Shown: positions 41,603-50,660, numbered from the stretch's first letter. The stretch is 64,000 nucleotides of DNA from Streptomyces sp. L2 (GCF_004124325.1 NZ_QBDT01000001.1:3658001-3722000); one strand, 5' to 3'. Notes: generated by a model not told the origin, from the letters alone. Numbers and translations: made by a program.

Positions 41603-42505
41603 TTGATTACCGGCATTAAGGGCACCCGCCTCCGCAGAGCCGCCGCCGTCGCCGTCACGTCCGGCGCGCTGGTCGCCACGGGAGCCCTCACCGCGGCGCC
41701 CGCACAGGCCGTCGCGGCGCCCTCGATCGTGGCCAAGGGCGGCTACATCATGAACAACGCGAACGCCAAGTCGCTGTTCAGCAAGGCGGCGGACACCAAG
41801 CGTTCGACGGGCTCCACCACCAAGATCATGACGGCCAAGGTGGTGCTCGCGCAGCCCCACCTGAACCTCGACTCCAAGGTCACGATCCAGAAGGCCTACA
41901 GCGACTACGTCGTCAAGAACAACGCCTCCCAGGCCCACCTGATCGTCGGCGACAAGGTCACCGTCCGCCAGCTCCTGTACGGTCTGATGCTGCCGTCCGG
42001 CTGCGACGCCGCCTACGCGCTCGCCGACAAGTACGGCACCGGCACCACCCGCGCCAAGCGCGTCGCCAACTTCATCGGCAAGATGAACGCCGCTGCCAAG
42101 AGCCTCGGCCTGAAGAACACCCACTTCGACTCCTTCGACGGCATCGGCAACGGCTCCAACTACTCGACGCCGAAGGACCTGACGAAGATCGCCAGCAGCG
42201 CGATGAAGAGCGCCACGTTCCGCTCGATCGTCAAGACCAAGAAGTACACGGCCAGGACGATCACCAAGACCGGCGGCACCCGCGTCATGTCGCCGTGGAC
42301 CAACACCAACGGTCTGCTCAGCAGCTACAGCGGCACCATCGGCGTCAAGACCGGCTCCGGCCCCGAGGCCAAGTACTGCCTGGTCTTCGCCGCCACCCGG
42401 CACGGCAAGACCGTCATCGGCACCGTCCTCGCCTCCTCCTCCATCGCCCAGCGCGAGTCGGACGCGAAGAAGCTGATGAACTACGGCTTCGCCAAGCTCG
42501 GCTGA
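41603..42505 (+). CDS. D-alanyl-D-alanine carboxypeptidase/transpeptidase, Streptomyces K15 type
   Basis: 300 residues from TTG 41603. Signal peptide ends near AAPAQAVA (about 38 residues). The serine DD-peptidase motifs are Ser71-T-T-Lys74, Ser132-Gly-Cys134 and Lys249-Thr-Gly251. The unusual Ser-Gly-Cys in place of Ser-x-Asn and the spacings (61 and 178 residues from the nucleophile) are those of the K15 DD-transpeptidase (Ser35, Ser96, Lys213). It acts outside the membrane on peptidoglycan stem peptides; penicillin sensitivity is expected. Confidence 0.95.
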   Translation: MITGIKGTRLRRAAAVAVTSGALVATGALTAAPAQAVAAPSIVAKGGYIMNNANAKSLFSKAADTKRSTGSTTKIMTAKVVLAQPHLNLDSKVTIQKAYSDYVVKNNASQAHLIVGDKVTVRQLLYGLMLPSGCDAAYALADKYGTGTTRAKRVANFIGKMNAAAKSLGLKNTHFDSFDGIGNGSNYSTPKDLTKIASSAMKSATFRSIVKTKKYTARTITKTGGTRVMSPWTNTNGLLSSYSGTIGVKTGSGPEAKYCLVFAATRHGKTVIGTVLASSSIAQRESDAKKLMNYGFAKLG

Positions 42506-42525
42506 CACCACCACGGATCCCTTCC

Positions 42526-42555
42526 GGGGCCCGCCGCACTCCAGCGGCGGGCCCC
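42526..42555 (+). terminator. Strong stem-loop after the DD-peptidase
   Basis: GGGGCCCGCCGC (42526-42537)/GCGGCGGGCCCC (42544-42555), 6-nt loop. Confidence 0.8.
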
Positions 42556-42615
42556 CGGCACGCCACCCGGCCGCCCCGGACCAAGAGCCGTGCACGGCAG
42601 GCGCCGCGTGCGCCC

Positions 42616-42621
42616 TAGGCT
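42616..42621 (+). promoter_or_regulatory. -10 hexamer TAGGCT, near-leaderless start at 42631
   Basis: TAGGCT ends 9 nt before ATG of the ECF sigma gene; no Shine-Dalgarno. Confidence 0.45.
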
Positions 42622-42630
42622 GTCCCCGAC

Positions 42631-43182
42631 ATGGACGACACTCAGGGCAGCAGCGGTACCGAGCCGCCGTGGGAGACCGCCGCCCCACTCGTCCGGGCCG
42701 CACAGGCCGGCGACGCCCTCGCCATGGACGAACTGCTCGCCCTGGTGACGCCGTACGTGACCCGGCTCTGCCGGCCCATCGCCCCGCACGAGGCCGCCGA
42801 CGCCGTCCAGGAATCCCTCGTGGCGGTCTTCAAAGGCCTGCGCGGCCTGCGCGACCCCCTGGCCCTCTACGGCTGGGTCCGCACCGTCACCGTCCGGGAG
42901 GCCGTACGCGTCGCCCGGCGCACGGCCACCGAGGAGCCGGCCGACCCCGCCGACCTGGCCCGCCTCACCGGCCTGCACACGGACGCCGGCACCGAACTCC
43001 CCGCCGACGTACGCGACGTCCTCGCCCGGCTGCCCGTCCAGCACCGCGCGGTCCTGGTCCTGCGCGAGCTGGAAGACCTCGATGAGGCCGCCGTCGCCGA
43101 CCTGCTCGGCGTGCCCACCGGAACCGTCAAGTCCCGGCTGCACCGGGCCCGTTCCTCCTTCCGTAAGGCGTGGTCACGATGA
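42631..43182 (+). CDS. ECF-type RNA polymerase sigma factor
   Basis: 183 residues. Region 2 (APLVRAAQAGDALAMDELLALVTPYVTRLCRP...ADAVQESLVAVFKGL) and region 4 (LPVQHRAVLVLRELEDLDEAAVADLLGVPTGTVKSRLHRARSSFRKAW). Directs RNA polymerase to a small regulon. Its TGA overlaps the ATG of the next gene (ATGA 43179-43182), which is not a recognisable zinc anti-sigma factor. Confidence 0.93.
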   Translation: MDDTQGSSGTEPPWETAAPLVRAAQAGDALAMDELLALVTPYVTRLCRPIAPHEAADAVQESLVAVFKGLRGLRDPLALYGWVRTVTVREAVRVARRTATEEPADPADLARLTGLHTDAGTELPADVRDVLARLPVQHRAVLVLRELEDLDEAAVADLLGVPTGTVKSRLHRARSSFRKAWSR

Positions 43183-43631
43183 ATGCCGATCCCCTGCTGC
43201 GCCTGCGGGTGCTGGCCGCCGGCCTGCACGCCGGGCTGTACGCCGAGGAGCACATCGCCCTGCCGTACGAGCGCGTCTGGGCCGTGGCCTCCGACCTGTC
43301 CGGCGAACTACCCCATCTCATCCCCTTCCTCCGTGAGTTCCGCGTCCCGCCCGGCGACGCCGACCGCGTGCCGGCCCTCGCCGTGGGCCGTTCCGGCGTG
43401 CGTGCCCCCTTCGAGGTACGGCTCGCCCCCGGCTGGTGCCTCATGCAGTCCCGGCTGATCGTCGGCGGCATGGCGGCGGTCCCCGAGGGCGACGGCACCC
43501 GCTTCGCCGTCCTCGGCGCGACCCGCCCCGCCCCACTGCGCCCGGCCCAGTGGCTCTACGGCCGTGTGCTCGGCGAACGGCGCGGCCGGGCGTTCGTCCA
43601 CCGGGTCACCGAGCGGGCGGCGTCACGCTGA
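43179..43631 (+). CDS. SRPBCC-like protein coupled to the sigma factor
   Basis: 150 residues, ATG overlapping the sigma stop by 4 nt, so translation is coupled and near-stoichiometric production is likely. The pattern HIALPYERVWAVASDLSGELPHLIPFLREFRV ... VGRSGVRAPFEVRLAPGWCLMQSR...GTRFAVLGATRP suggests a START/SRPBCC ligand-binding fold. It lacks membrane helices and the HxxxCxxC motif of ZAS anti-sigma factors. May bind a hydrophobic ligand and modulate the sigma factor; that is inference. Overlaps the convergent hydrolase by 9 bp. Confidence 0.7.
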   Translation: MNADPLLRLRVLAAGLHAGLYAEEHIALPYERVWAVASDLSGELPHLIPFLREFRVPPGDADRVPALAVGRSGVRAPFEVRLAPGWCLMQSRLIVGGMAAVPEGDGTRFAVLGATRPAPLRPAQWLYGRVLGERRGRAFVHRVTERAASR

Positions 43632-44540
43632 TCTCGGAGGCCGCGACTCCGAGGAACCGAAGAGTTCCCTCAGCGCGTCGGCGACCTCCCCCGGCCGCTC
43701 CTGCGGCAGGAAGTGCCCGGCGCCGGGCACCACCCGCACGGTCAGGTCGTCGGTATACGCCTCACCACCATCCAGCAGGGCCGGCGGTATGACGTTGTCC
43801 CGTTCCCCGCCGAGCAGCAGGGTCGGCACGGTCAGCCGCTGCCGCCGGTGGGTGCCCCGCAGGAGCGCCGGGATGTCGCGGAGCACGTACTGCCAGAACA
43901 TGGCCTGTCCGGCAGCGGCACTCTCCCGGGTCGCGGCGGCGTACTCCGCGAGTTCCGTCTCCTCCCACACCGCCGGGTCGGCGACCTGGTGCCGCAGCAG
44001 GAACCGGGTGAACGCCGGCCAGTGCCTCAGCACGGCCCGCCCCAGCACCGGATACTCGACGAACGCCGTGTACCACATGCGCCACAGGTTCGGCAGCACC
44101 ACCCGGTGCCGCGGCCACGGGTGGGACATGTTCAGCGCGAGGTATCCGGTGAACCGCTCCGGCGCCCGCAGACACAGCCGGAAGCCCAGGTGTCCGCCCC
44201 AGTCGTGCCCGACGAGCCCGACCCGCTCCAGCCCGAGCGCGTCCAGCAGCGCGAGGGCGTCGTCGGCCAGCGCGTCCATGTCGTAGCCCCGCGCCGTCCC
44301 CTCCGACCAGCCGAACCCCCGGAGGTCCGGGCAGACGAGCCGGTACTCCCCCGCCACCAGTTCAGCGGCCCGGTGCCAGGCGTACCAGTGCTGGGGGAAG
44401 CCGTGCAGCATCAGCAGCGGGGTGCCGGTGCCGTACTCCGCGATGTGCAGTCGAGCGCCCCGTATCTCCTTCCAGTCGTGCCTGACGCCCGTGTCCCCGG
44501 GCATGAGCCGCTCGGACGGCGGCACAGTGCGCGATGCCAT
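43623..44540 (-). CDS. Alpha/beta hydrolase, epoxide hydrolase-like
   Basis: 305 residues; ATG 44540 with GAGAGGGG upstream, the longer frame to 45110 not supported. Oxyanion motif HGFPQHWYAWH, nucleophile Asp113 in GHDWGGH (Asp as in epoxide hydrolases and haloalkane dehalogenases), cap domain with WPRHRVVLPNLWRMWYTAF, catalytic His in GAGHFLPQERP. Probably hydrolyses an epoxide to a diol; substrate unknown. Confidence 0.88.
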   Translation of the reverse strand: MASRTVPPSERLMPGDTGVRHDWKEIRGARLHIAEYGTGTPLLMLHGFPQHWYAWHRAAELVAGEYRLVCPDLRGFGWSEGTARGYDMDALADDALALLDALGLERVGLVGHDWGGHLGFRLCLRAPERFTGYLALNMSHPWPRHRVVLPNLWRMWYTAFVEYPVLGRAVLRHWPAFTRFLLRHQVADPAVWEETELAEYAAATRESAAAGQAMFWQYVLRDIPALLRGTHRRQRLTVPTLLLGGERDNVIPPALLDGGEAYTDDLTVRVVPGAGHFLPQERPGEVADALRELFGSSESRPPRSA

Positions 44541-44680
44541 GGGTGGGCCCCTCTCGGTCCGCCGCGGTCCCCCGTCGGGTCCGCGTCGCCGGGCCAGGAG
44601 CGGGGCTCCGTGCGAAAGGTTCCCTCGTTTCCCTCCTTTTCTCTTCTCGTCCGGAGCGGCGCGCGCTCGTCCACCGATCC

Positions 44681-45442
44681 CTACGGGAGCCGGTCGTAGG
44701 TCCTGAAGGTGTACGAGGCGTCGTAGGACAGCAGGTTCCCGGTCGCCGCCGGCAGGCCGAGCCGTCTGGCCAGCGCACGGGTCAGGGGACCGCAGTGTTC
44801 GGGGGCGGGGGCGGTGAAGGTGTCGTCGTACGCCGAGAACTCGATGACCGGGGGATCCTGGGACACCCACTTCGAGGGTCCTGACCGCTTCGCCTGGAAG
44901 TCGACCGGCTCGCCCCCTCCTATCAGGCAACTCTGCGGCAGCAGGGGGCTGAGGAGCCGGAAGCGCAGGCTGAGCTGCCCGGTGTAGAAGTCGGACCGTC
45001 CGCCGTACTCCGGCTGTATCGCCAGCCGCAGAGCCGGGACACGGTCTCCCGCGCGTGTTCCGGTCAGCCCTCCCGGCACGGCCGCCGGCGCGCTGTGCAT
45101 CCCGCCCCACACCTGGCCGTTGCTGCCGTCCGGCATGGGCCCCTCGGCATGCGTCATGGTGAGCGGGGCGAGCGTCACCCTCACCTTGCCCAGGGTCAGC
45201 TCGGGCGCGGCCGTGTGCACTTCACATCTCCAGCGGGCCGGGTCCACCCCCTCGGGCAGTGGCGGGCAGTCACCGAACTGGGACGCGGATCCGGCGGCGG
45301 GCCGGGCGGTGACGGCCGGCGCGGCGGACGCGGTACCCGACGCCCACACCCCGGTCGCGCACGCCATGAGCGCGGCACCGGCGACGGCGACGGCACGGCG
45401 GCCAAGAGAGGAACGGTCAAGAACGGCAGTGGATTTCGACAT
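44681..45442 (-). CDS. Secreted protein of unknown function
   Basis: 253 residues from ATG 45442 (weak Shine-Dalgarno). Signal peptide (RAVAVAGAALMACATGVWASGTASAAPA), then an extracellular domain of about 215 residues with four Cys (FGDCPPLPEG, WRCEVH, QSCLIGGG, EHCGPL) that could form two disulfides. Composition is beta-rich. Not recognised. Confidence 0.75.
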   Translation of the reverse strand: MSKSTAVLDRSSLGRRAVAVAGAALMACATGVWASGTASAAPAVTARPAAGSASQFGDCPPLPEGVDPARWRCEVHTAAPELTLGKVRVTLAPLTMTHAEGPMPDGSNGQVWGGMHSAPAAVPGGLTGTRAGDRVPALRLAIQPEYGGRSDFYTGQLSLRFRLLSPLLPQSCLIGGGEPVDFQAKRSGPSKWVSQDPPVIEFSAYDDTFTAPAPEHCGPLTRALARRLGLPAATGNLLSYDASYTFRTYDRLP

Positions 45443-45694
45443 GTCACCAGCGTGCCGTCCGAGCACCAGCGGCCACATCGGTGACTCCCCCGGCTCACCC
45501 CCGAGACCACCCTGACGTGCCGTCAGGGTCCTACCCCTGACGGCGGTTGGCAGGGCTCTCACGCAGGGAAGTTGGGGCCAATGGCGGTGGAGTCGGGTGA
45601 ATCAGGAAATCTTCACTCGCATGCGTGAATATCATCTTTGCAGCTGGCATATTCGATTTTCTCCGCTCTACGTTCCGCAGCGGAGGTGGTTCAC

Positions 45695-46744
45695 ATGAAC
45701 GAACCCAGCAAGCAACCCAATTCAGCCGAGCGGTACGAGGCGATCGACGTCAGCGACTTCGTGTACGCGGCCACCGGGGCCCGGGTCCGGAGGCTGACCA
45801 TGCCGGACGGGGCTCACTGGTTTCCGGCGGTGGATGTGTGCAAGGAACTTGGGCACACAAACTCTCGACAGGCTCTCGCGGATCATGTTCCCGGGCCGCA
45901 CCGAGAGATTCTCGAGACCGTAACTGGAGCTTACGGTCTCAGCATTCCCGCAGGTAGAGAGTGGCGCCGAGACCTGAATGTCATCTCTCTGCAAGGTCTC
46001 ATCCTGCTCGTCAACGCGTGCACCAAACCCGCGTGCGCGCCCTTCAAGCAGTGGGTCGCCGAAGTCATCGAGACCGTTCAGCGCGAGGGTTCCTACTCGC
46101 TGGACGAGGCCGAGGTGCAGTCCCCCGACCCGACCGCGCCCATCGCGTACGCCATGCCGGAGCAGGTCGCCGAGGCCATCGTCCGGCTGGAGGCGCACAA
46201 CCTTCAGGTCGACGAGGACCTTGCGGTCGCACAGCGTGAATCGCTCGCCGTACAGAAGGAACTGCTGTCCACGCAGCAGGAATCACTCACCATTCAGCGG
46301 GAGACACTGACCGTTCAGAAGGACTCCCTCGCGCTTCAGCAGGCCTCGCTAGCGGTTCAGCAGGCCGCGTTGGTCGCTCAGGAGGCCATGGCTCGGGCCA
46401 TGGCACGGATCGCCGACCGGCTCGACTCGTTCGTGGTGGCGCCGCCGGCTCCGGCGGCTCGGCCGGAGGGGCGGCCCGCCAAGCCCACCACCGAGTCCGT
46501 GCTGGCCGACTGGCGGCGGCGGTTGTCGGTGACCGAGGACGTGTGGACGGTGGCCGTGGTGATCGCCCCGGTGCTGGTCGAGCGGGGTGAGCTGCGCGAG
46601 CCGCTGGAGTCGATCGCGGCCCGGACCGGTCTCACGGTGCACCGGGTCAACGAATGTCTCCGGCTGCTGCACAAGCACGCCTGCATCCGCTCACGGGGCG
46701 GGGCGGAGGACGGGGCTCCGGTGTATGTGCTCAACCTGAGCTGA
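45695..46744 (+). CDS. Phage-type Bro-N domain protein with heptad repeat and winged-helix tail
   Basis: 349 residues; perfect GGAGG before ATG. Residues about 18-130 are a BRO/antirepressor N-terminal domain (GARVRRLTMPDGAHWFPAVDVCKELGHTNSRQALADHV ... INVISLQGLILLVNACTKPACAPFKQWV-like segments). Residues about 178-230 are seven seven-residue units of the type ESLAVQK, ESLTIQR, ETLTVQK, DSLALQQ, a clear coiled coil. A C-terminal winged-helix (LESIAARTGLTVHRVNECLRLLHKHACI) follows. Phage Ant/BRO proteins bind repressors or DNA. The 5' region (45600-45700) is much richer in A/T than the neighbours, suggesting transfer from a phage or plasmid. No other phage gene is adjacent. Confidence 0.85.
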   Translation: MNEPSKQPNSAERYEAIDVSDFVYAATGARVRRLTMPDGAHWFPAVDVCKELGHTNSRQALADHVPGPHREILETVTGAYGLSIPAGREWRRDLNVISLQGLILLVNACTKPACAPFKQWVAEVIETVQREGSYSLDEAEVQSPDPTAPIAYAMPEQVAEAIVRLEAHNLQVDEDLAVAQRESLAVQKELLSTQQESLTIQRETLTVQKDSLALQQASLAVQQAALVAQEAMARAMARIADRLDSFVVAPPAPAARPEGRPAKPTTESVLADWRRRLSVTEDVWTVAVVIAPVLVERGELREPLESIAARTGLTVHRVNECLRLLHKHACIRSRGGAEDGAPVYVLNLS

Positions 46745-46753
46745 GACAAGGAA

Positions 46754-46790
46754 AAAGGGCGGCCGCAAGACGAATTTGCGGCCGCCCTTT
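46754..46790. terminator. Bidirectional rho-independent terminator
   Basis: AAAGGGCGGCCGCAA (46754-46768)/TTGCGGCCGCCCTTT (46776-46790), 7-nt loop, with A-run on the left and T-run on the right. Serves the Bro-N gene and the bkd operon. Confidence 0.95.
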
Positions 46791-46820
46791 CACGTGTCAG
46801 AGATTACCGGTCCACGGCCC

Positions 46821-48293
46821 TCACGCCCAGGTGATCAGCCTCTTCGGCTGCTCAAGGATCGCCGCCACGTCCGCCAGCACCTTGGAACCCAGTTCGCCGT
46901 CGACCAGGCGGTGGTCGAAGCTCAGGGCCAGCGTGGTGACCTGACGGGGCTTGATCTTGCCCTTGTGGACCCACGGCTGGAGCTTGATCGCACCGACCGC
47001 GAGGATCGCCGACTCGCCGGGGTTGAGGATCGGCGTACCGGTGTCGACGCCGAAGACGCCGACGTTGGTGATCGTCACCGTGCCGCCCTGCATGGCGGCG
47101 GGGGACGTCTTGCCGTCGCGGGCCGTCGCCACCAGTTCACCCAGGGCCTCCGCGAGCTGCGGGAGCGTCTTGGCGTGCGCGTCCTTGATGTTCGGCACGA
47201 TCAGCCCCCGCGGGGTGGCCGCGGCGATGCCCAGGTTGACGTAGTGCTTCTGGACGATCTGCTGGTTGGCCTCGTCCCAGGACGCGTTGATCTCCGGGTT
47301 GCGCTTGATGGCGACCAGCAGAGCCTTGGCGATCAGCAGGAGCGGGTTGACCCGCAGGCCCTGCATGTCCTTGCCCTGCTTCAGCTCCTCGACGAGCTTC
47401 ATGGTGCGCGTGACGTCGACCGTCACGAACTCCGTGACGTGCGGCGCGGTGAAGGCGGAGCCGACCATCGCCGCGGCCGTCGCCTTGCGGACGCCCTTGA
47501 CCGGGACACGGGTCTCGCGCGCGCCGTCGTACGTCGCCACCGGCGCCGGTGCCACGGGCGCGGCGGGGGCCGCGGCCGGGGTCACGGCCGCCGGCTCGGC
47601 GGCCTTCGGGGTAGCGGCCGCGTGGACGTCCTCGCGGGTGATGACGCCGTCCGGCCCGGACGGGGTGACCGCGGCGAGGTCGACGCCGAGGTCCTTGGCC
47701 AGCTTGCGCACCGGCGGCTTGGCCAGCGGACGGTCCTGCGCGGGAGCAGCGGGAGCCGCGGGCGCGGCGGCAGCGGCTCCGTGGCCGTTCAGCTCGGCCT
47801 GGACCGCCTGGGCCGCAGGGGAGGCCGCGGGCACGGTGACGCCGGGGCCCTTGCGGGGGCGGCGCTTGGTGGAGGTGGTCGCCACGCCGTAGCCGACGAG
47901 GACCGGCTGGCGGCCTTCCGGCTTGGGCTCGTCCTCCGAGCCCTCCGGCGCCGCCGGCGCGGCGGGCTGCTGCGTCTCGGCCTGCGGCTGTGCGGCCACG
48001 GGCTGATCGGCCGCGGGGGCGGCCGCGCCGCCGCCCGCCACGTCCACCGCGATGATGGACGTGCCCACGTCGACCGTAGTGCCCTCGGGGAAGTGCAGCT
48101 CGCGGACCACGCCGTCGTAGGGGATGGGCAGTTCGACGGCCGCCTTGGCGGTCTCGACCTCGCACACCACCTGGCCGTCGGTGACCGTGTCACCCGGCTG
48201 GACGTACCACTTGAGGATCTCGGCCTCGGTGAGTCCCTCGCCCACGTCGGGCATCTTGAACTCGCGTACGGAAGCTTCCGTCATCGTCGTCAC
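46821..48293 (-). CDS. bkdC: Branched-chain alpha-keto acid dehydrogenase E2 (dihydrolipoyl acyltransferase)
   Basis: 490 residues; GTG 48293 favoured over ATG 48284 because GAGGAG lies seven bases before it. Lipoyl domain with VETAKAAVELP (lipoyl Lys), Ala/Pro/Glu linker, E3/E1-binding PSBD (KLAKDLGVDLAAVTPSGPDGVITREDV) and catalytic acyltransferase domain ending in SFDHRLVDGELG (His). Transfers branched acyl groups from lipoate to CoA. Third gene of bkdABC, 11 bp from bkdB. Confidence 0.97.
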   Translation of the reverse strand: MTTMTEASVREFKMPDVGEGLTEAEILKWYVQPGDTVTDGQVVCEVETAKAAVELPIPYDGVVRELHFPEGTTVDVGTSIIAVDVAGGGAAAPAADQPVAAQPQAETQQPAAPAAPEGSEDEPKPEGRQPVLVGYGVATTSTKRRPRKGPGVTVPAASPAAQAVQAELNGHGAAAAAPAAPAAPAQDRPLAKPPVRKLAKDLGVDLAAVTPSGPDGVITREDVHAAATPKAAEPAAVTPAAAPAAPVAPAPVATYDGARETRVPVKGVRKATAAAMVGSAFTAPHVTEFVTVDVTRTMKLVEELKQGKDMQGLRVNPLLLIAKALLVAIKRNPEINASWDEANQQIVQKHYVNLGIAAATPRGLIVPNIKDAHAKTLPQLAEALGELVATARDGKTSPAAMQGGTVTITNVGVFGVDTGTPILNPGESAILAVGAIKLQPWVHKGKIKPRQVTTLALSFDHRLVDGELGSKVLADVAAILEQPKRLITWA

Positions 48294-48304
48294 GAACCCT
48301 CTCC

Positions 48305-49282
48305 TCAGTACGCCAGGGCACGGTCGACGGCGTCGAGCACCCGGTCCAGCCCTGGCAGGTACTCCTCCTCCAGGCGCGCCGGCGGGTACGGCGCGTGATA
48401 GCCGCCGACCCGGAGCACCGGCGCCTCCAGGTGGTAGAAGCAGCGCTCGGTGATCCTCGCGGCGATCTCCGCGCCGGAGCCGAAGAACACCGGTGCCTCG
48501 TGGACCACGACCAGGCGGCGGGTCTTCTCGACCGAGGCCTGGACGGAGTCGAAGTCGAGCGGCGAGACCGAGCGCAGGTCGAGGACCTCCAGGGACTTGC
48601 CCTCCTCGGCCGCCGCGTTCGCGACCTCCTGGCACAGCTTCACCATCGGGCCGTACGCCGCCAGGGTGAGGTCGGTGCCCTCGCGGACCACCTGCGCCTT
48701 GTGCAGCGGGGCCGGGATCGCCTCCCGGTCCACCTCGGCCTTGTCCCAGTAGCGCCGCTTGGGCTCGAAGTAGATCACCGGGTCGTCGCTCTGGATGGCC
48801 TGCTGCATCATCCAGTACGCGTCCGACGCGTTGGAAGGGCTGACGATCTTGAGCCCGGACACGTGCGCGAACAGCGCCTCGGGGGACTCGGAGTGGTGCT
48901 CGACCGCGCCGATGCCGCCGCCGTAGGGGATGCGGACGACGACCGGCAGCTTGATCTTGCCCAGCGAGCGGGCGTGCATCTTGGCCAGCTGGGTGACGAT
49001 CTGGTCGTACGCCGGGAAGACGAAGCCGTCGAACTGGATCTCCACCACCGGGCGGTAGCCGCGCAGGGCCAGGCCGATGGCGGTGCCGACGATGCCGGAC
49101 TCCGCCAGCGGGGTGTCGATGACACGGCTGTCGCCGAAGTCCTTCTGGAGGCCGTCCGTCACACGGAACACGCCGCCGAGCTTGCCGACGTCCTCGCCCA
49201 TGACGACGACCTTGGGGTCCGTCTCCAGGGCGCGGCGGAGCGATTCGTTGATGGCCTTGGCCATCGCCATCTTCTCGGCCAT
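48305..49282 (-). CDS. bkdB: Branched-chain alpha-keto acid dehydrogenase E1 beta
   Basis: 325 residues. E1-beta family with MGEDVGKLGGVFRVT, DTPLAESGIVG, IPYGGGIGAVEHHSESPEALFAH, FEPKRRYW and the C-terminal transketolase domain. Forms the TPP-dependent alpha2beta2 E1 with BkdA. Its ATG overlaps the bkdA stop by one base (TGATG). Confidence 0.97.
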   Translation of the reverse strand: MAEKMAMAKAINESLRRALETDPKVVVMGEDVGKLGGVFRVTDGLQKDFGDSRVIDTPLAESGIVGTAIGLALRGYRPVVEIQFDGFVFPAYDQIVTQLAKMHARSLGKIKLPVVVRIPYGGGIGAVEHHSESPEALFAHVSGLKIVSPSNASDAYWMMQQAIQSDDPVIYFEPKRRYWDKAEVDREAIPAPLHKAQVVREGTDLTLAAYGPMVKLCQEVANAAAEEGKSLEVLDLRSVSPLDFDSVQASVEKTRRLVVVHEAPVFFGSGAEIAARITERCFYHLEAPVLRVGGYHAPYPPARLEEEYLPGLDRVLDAVDRALAY

Positions 49283-50469
49283 CAGTGACCCCCTTCATCC
49301 GCGAACGACGCCTGGTAGGCGGCGAACTGCGCTCGCTCCTCGTCGACGAGCGCGTGCCCGTCCGCGTACACGTTCTCGAAGATGGCGAAGTGGTCCGGGT
49401 CGGGCATGGCGCGGACCGCTTCGCGCACTCGTTTGCCCAACGCCTCGGACTCGGCCTCAAGTTCCGCGAAGAATCCCTCGTCCGCGTGGTTTGACGCCTC
49501 CAGGAACCGGCGAAGGCGCAGGATCGGGTCCTTCGCCTCCCAGGCGGCACGCTCGTCGTCGTGGCGGTAGCGGGTGGGGTCGTCGGAGGTGGTGTGCGCG
49601 CCCATGCGGTAGGTGTACGCCTCGACCAGGGTGGGGCCCTCGCCGGCGCGCGCCCGCTCCAGCGCCCACTGGGTGACCGCGAGGCAGGCCAGGACGTCGT
49701 TGCCGTCCACCCGGACGCCCGGGAAGCCGAAGCCCTGCGCGCGCTGGTACAGCGGGACGCGGCTCTGCTTCTCGGTGGGCTCGGAGATCGCCCACTGGTT
49801 GTTCTGGCAGAAGAACACGACCGGCGCGTTGTAGACCGCGGAGAAGGTGAACGCCTCGGCCACGTCGCCCTGGCTGGAGGCGCCGTCGCCGAAGTAGGCG
49901 ATGACCGCCGAGTCCGCGCCGTCCTTGGTCACGCCCATGGCGTAGCCGGTGGCGTGCAGGGTCTGGGAGCCGATGACGATCGTGTACAGGTGGAAGTTGT
50001 TGCTGTTGGGGTCCCAGCCGCCGTTGTTCACACCGCGGAACATGCCGAGCAGGTTGGTCGGGTCCACCCCGCGGCACCAGGCGACGCCGTGCTCGCGGTA
50101 GGTCGGGAAGACGTAGTCGTCGTCGCGCAGCGCCCGCCCGGAGCCGATCTGGGCGGCCTCCTGGCCGAGCAGGGACGCCCACAGGCCCAGTTCGCCCTGG
50201 CGCTGCAGGGCGGTGGCCTCGGCGTCGAAGCGGCGGGTGAGCACCATGTCGCGGTACAGGCCGCGCAGGTCTTCGGGGGTGATGCCGTCGACGTAGCCGT
50301 CGTACTCGGCGTTGGCGATCCGCTTGCCCTCGGGCGTCAGAAGCTGCACGAGCTCGGGGTCGGTGCTCTTCTTCGCGGTGCTGCGGGTGGTGCGCTTGGT
50401 GCCGGTGGTGCCGGCCTTGCCTGCGGCGCTGCGTCGCGGCTTACGCGCGGCACTGCTCTCCACGGTCAC
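49282..50469 (-). CDS. bkdA: Branched-chain alpha-keto acid dehydrogenase E1 alpha
   Basis: 395 residues from GTG 50469, which has GGAGGAG upstream. The first 35 residues are a basic, Ala/Thr/Lys-rich, probably disordered extension (KAGTTGTKRTTRSTAKKST). TPP-binding GDGASSQGDVAEAFTFSAVYNAPVVFFCQNNQWAIS and the regulatory phosphorylation-loop region YRMGAHTTSDDPTRYR are present. Catalyses oxidative decarboxylation of 2-oxoisovalerate, 2-oxoisocaproate and 2-oxo-3-methylvalerate. First gene of the operon. Confidence 0.97.
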   Translation of the reverse strand: MTVESSAARKPRRSAAGKAGTTGTKRTTRSTAKKSTDPELVQLLTPEGKRIANAEYDGYVDGITPEDLRGLYRDMVLTRRFDAEATALQRQGELGLWASLLGQEAAQIGSGRALRDDDYVFPTYREHGVAWCRGVDPTNLLGMFRGVNNGGWDPNSNNFHLYTIVIGSQTLHATGYAMGVTKDGADSAVIAYFGDGASSQGDVAEAFTFSAVYNAPVVFFCQNNQWAISEPTEKQSRVPLYQRAQGFGFPGVRVDGNDVLACLAVTQWALERARAGEGPTLVEAYTYRMGAHTTSDDPTRYRHDDERAAWEAKDPILRLRRFLEASNHADEGFFAELEAESEALGKRVREAVRAMPDPDHFAIFENVYADGHALVDEERAQFAAYQASFADEGGH

Positions 50470-50611
50470 GTGTGCTCCTCCGTCGGTCCGGCCCCCGGGG
50501 TTGCCGGTGGGCCAGTGCGGCTCACCTGTTTCCGACCACCGGGCACGGGGTGGGTGCCACTCGGCCGGGAACAGGCGTGACAGGTGCCCCGGCGAGCGCC
50601 CTGCGACTTTT

Positions 50612-50641
50612 ACGTTACCCAGTGCGCCACATTTCTGTGAA
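50612..50641 (-). promoter_or_regulatory. bkdA promoter candidate
   Basis: On the minus strand TTCACA (50636-50641), 18-bp spacer, TAACGT (50612-50617). This predicts a leader of roughly 135 nt before bkdA. Confidence 0.5.
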
Positions 50642-50660
50642 ACCCCTCCTGACCTGCCAT

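Noticed and set aside
46783..46796. Third parS-like site near the Bro-N terminator
   Set aside because: CTTTCACGTGTCAG matches only 10 of 14 positions and is not palindromic outside CACGTG.
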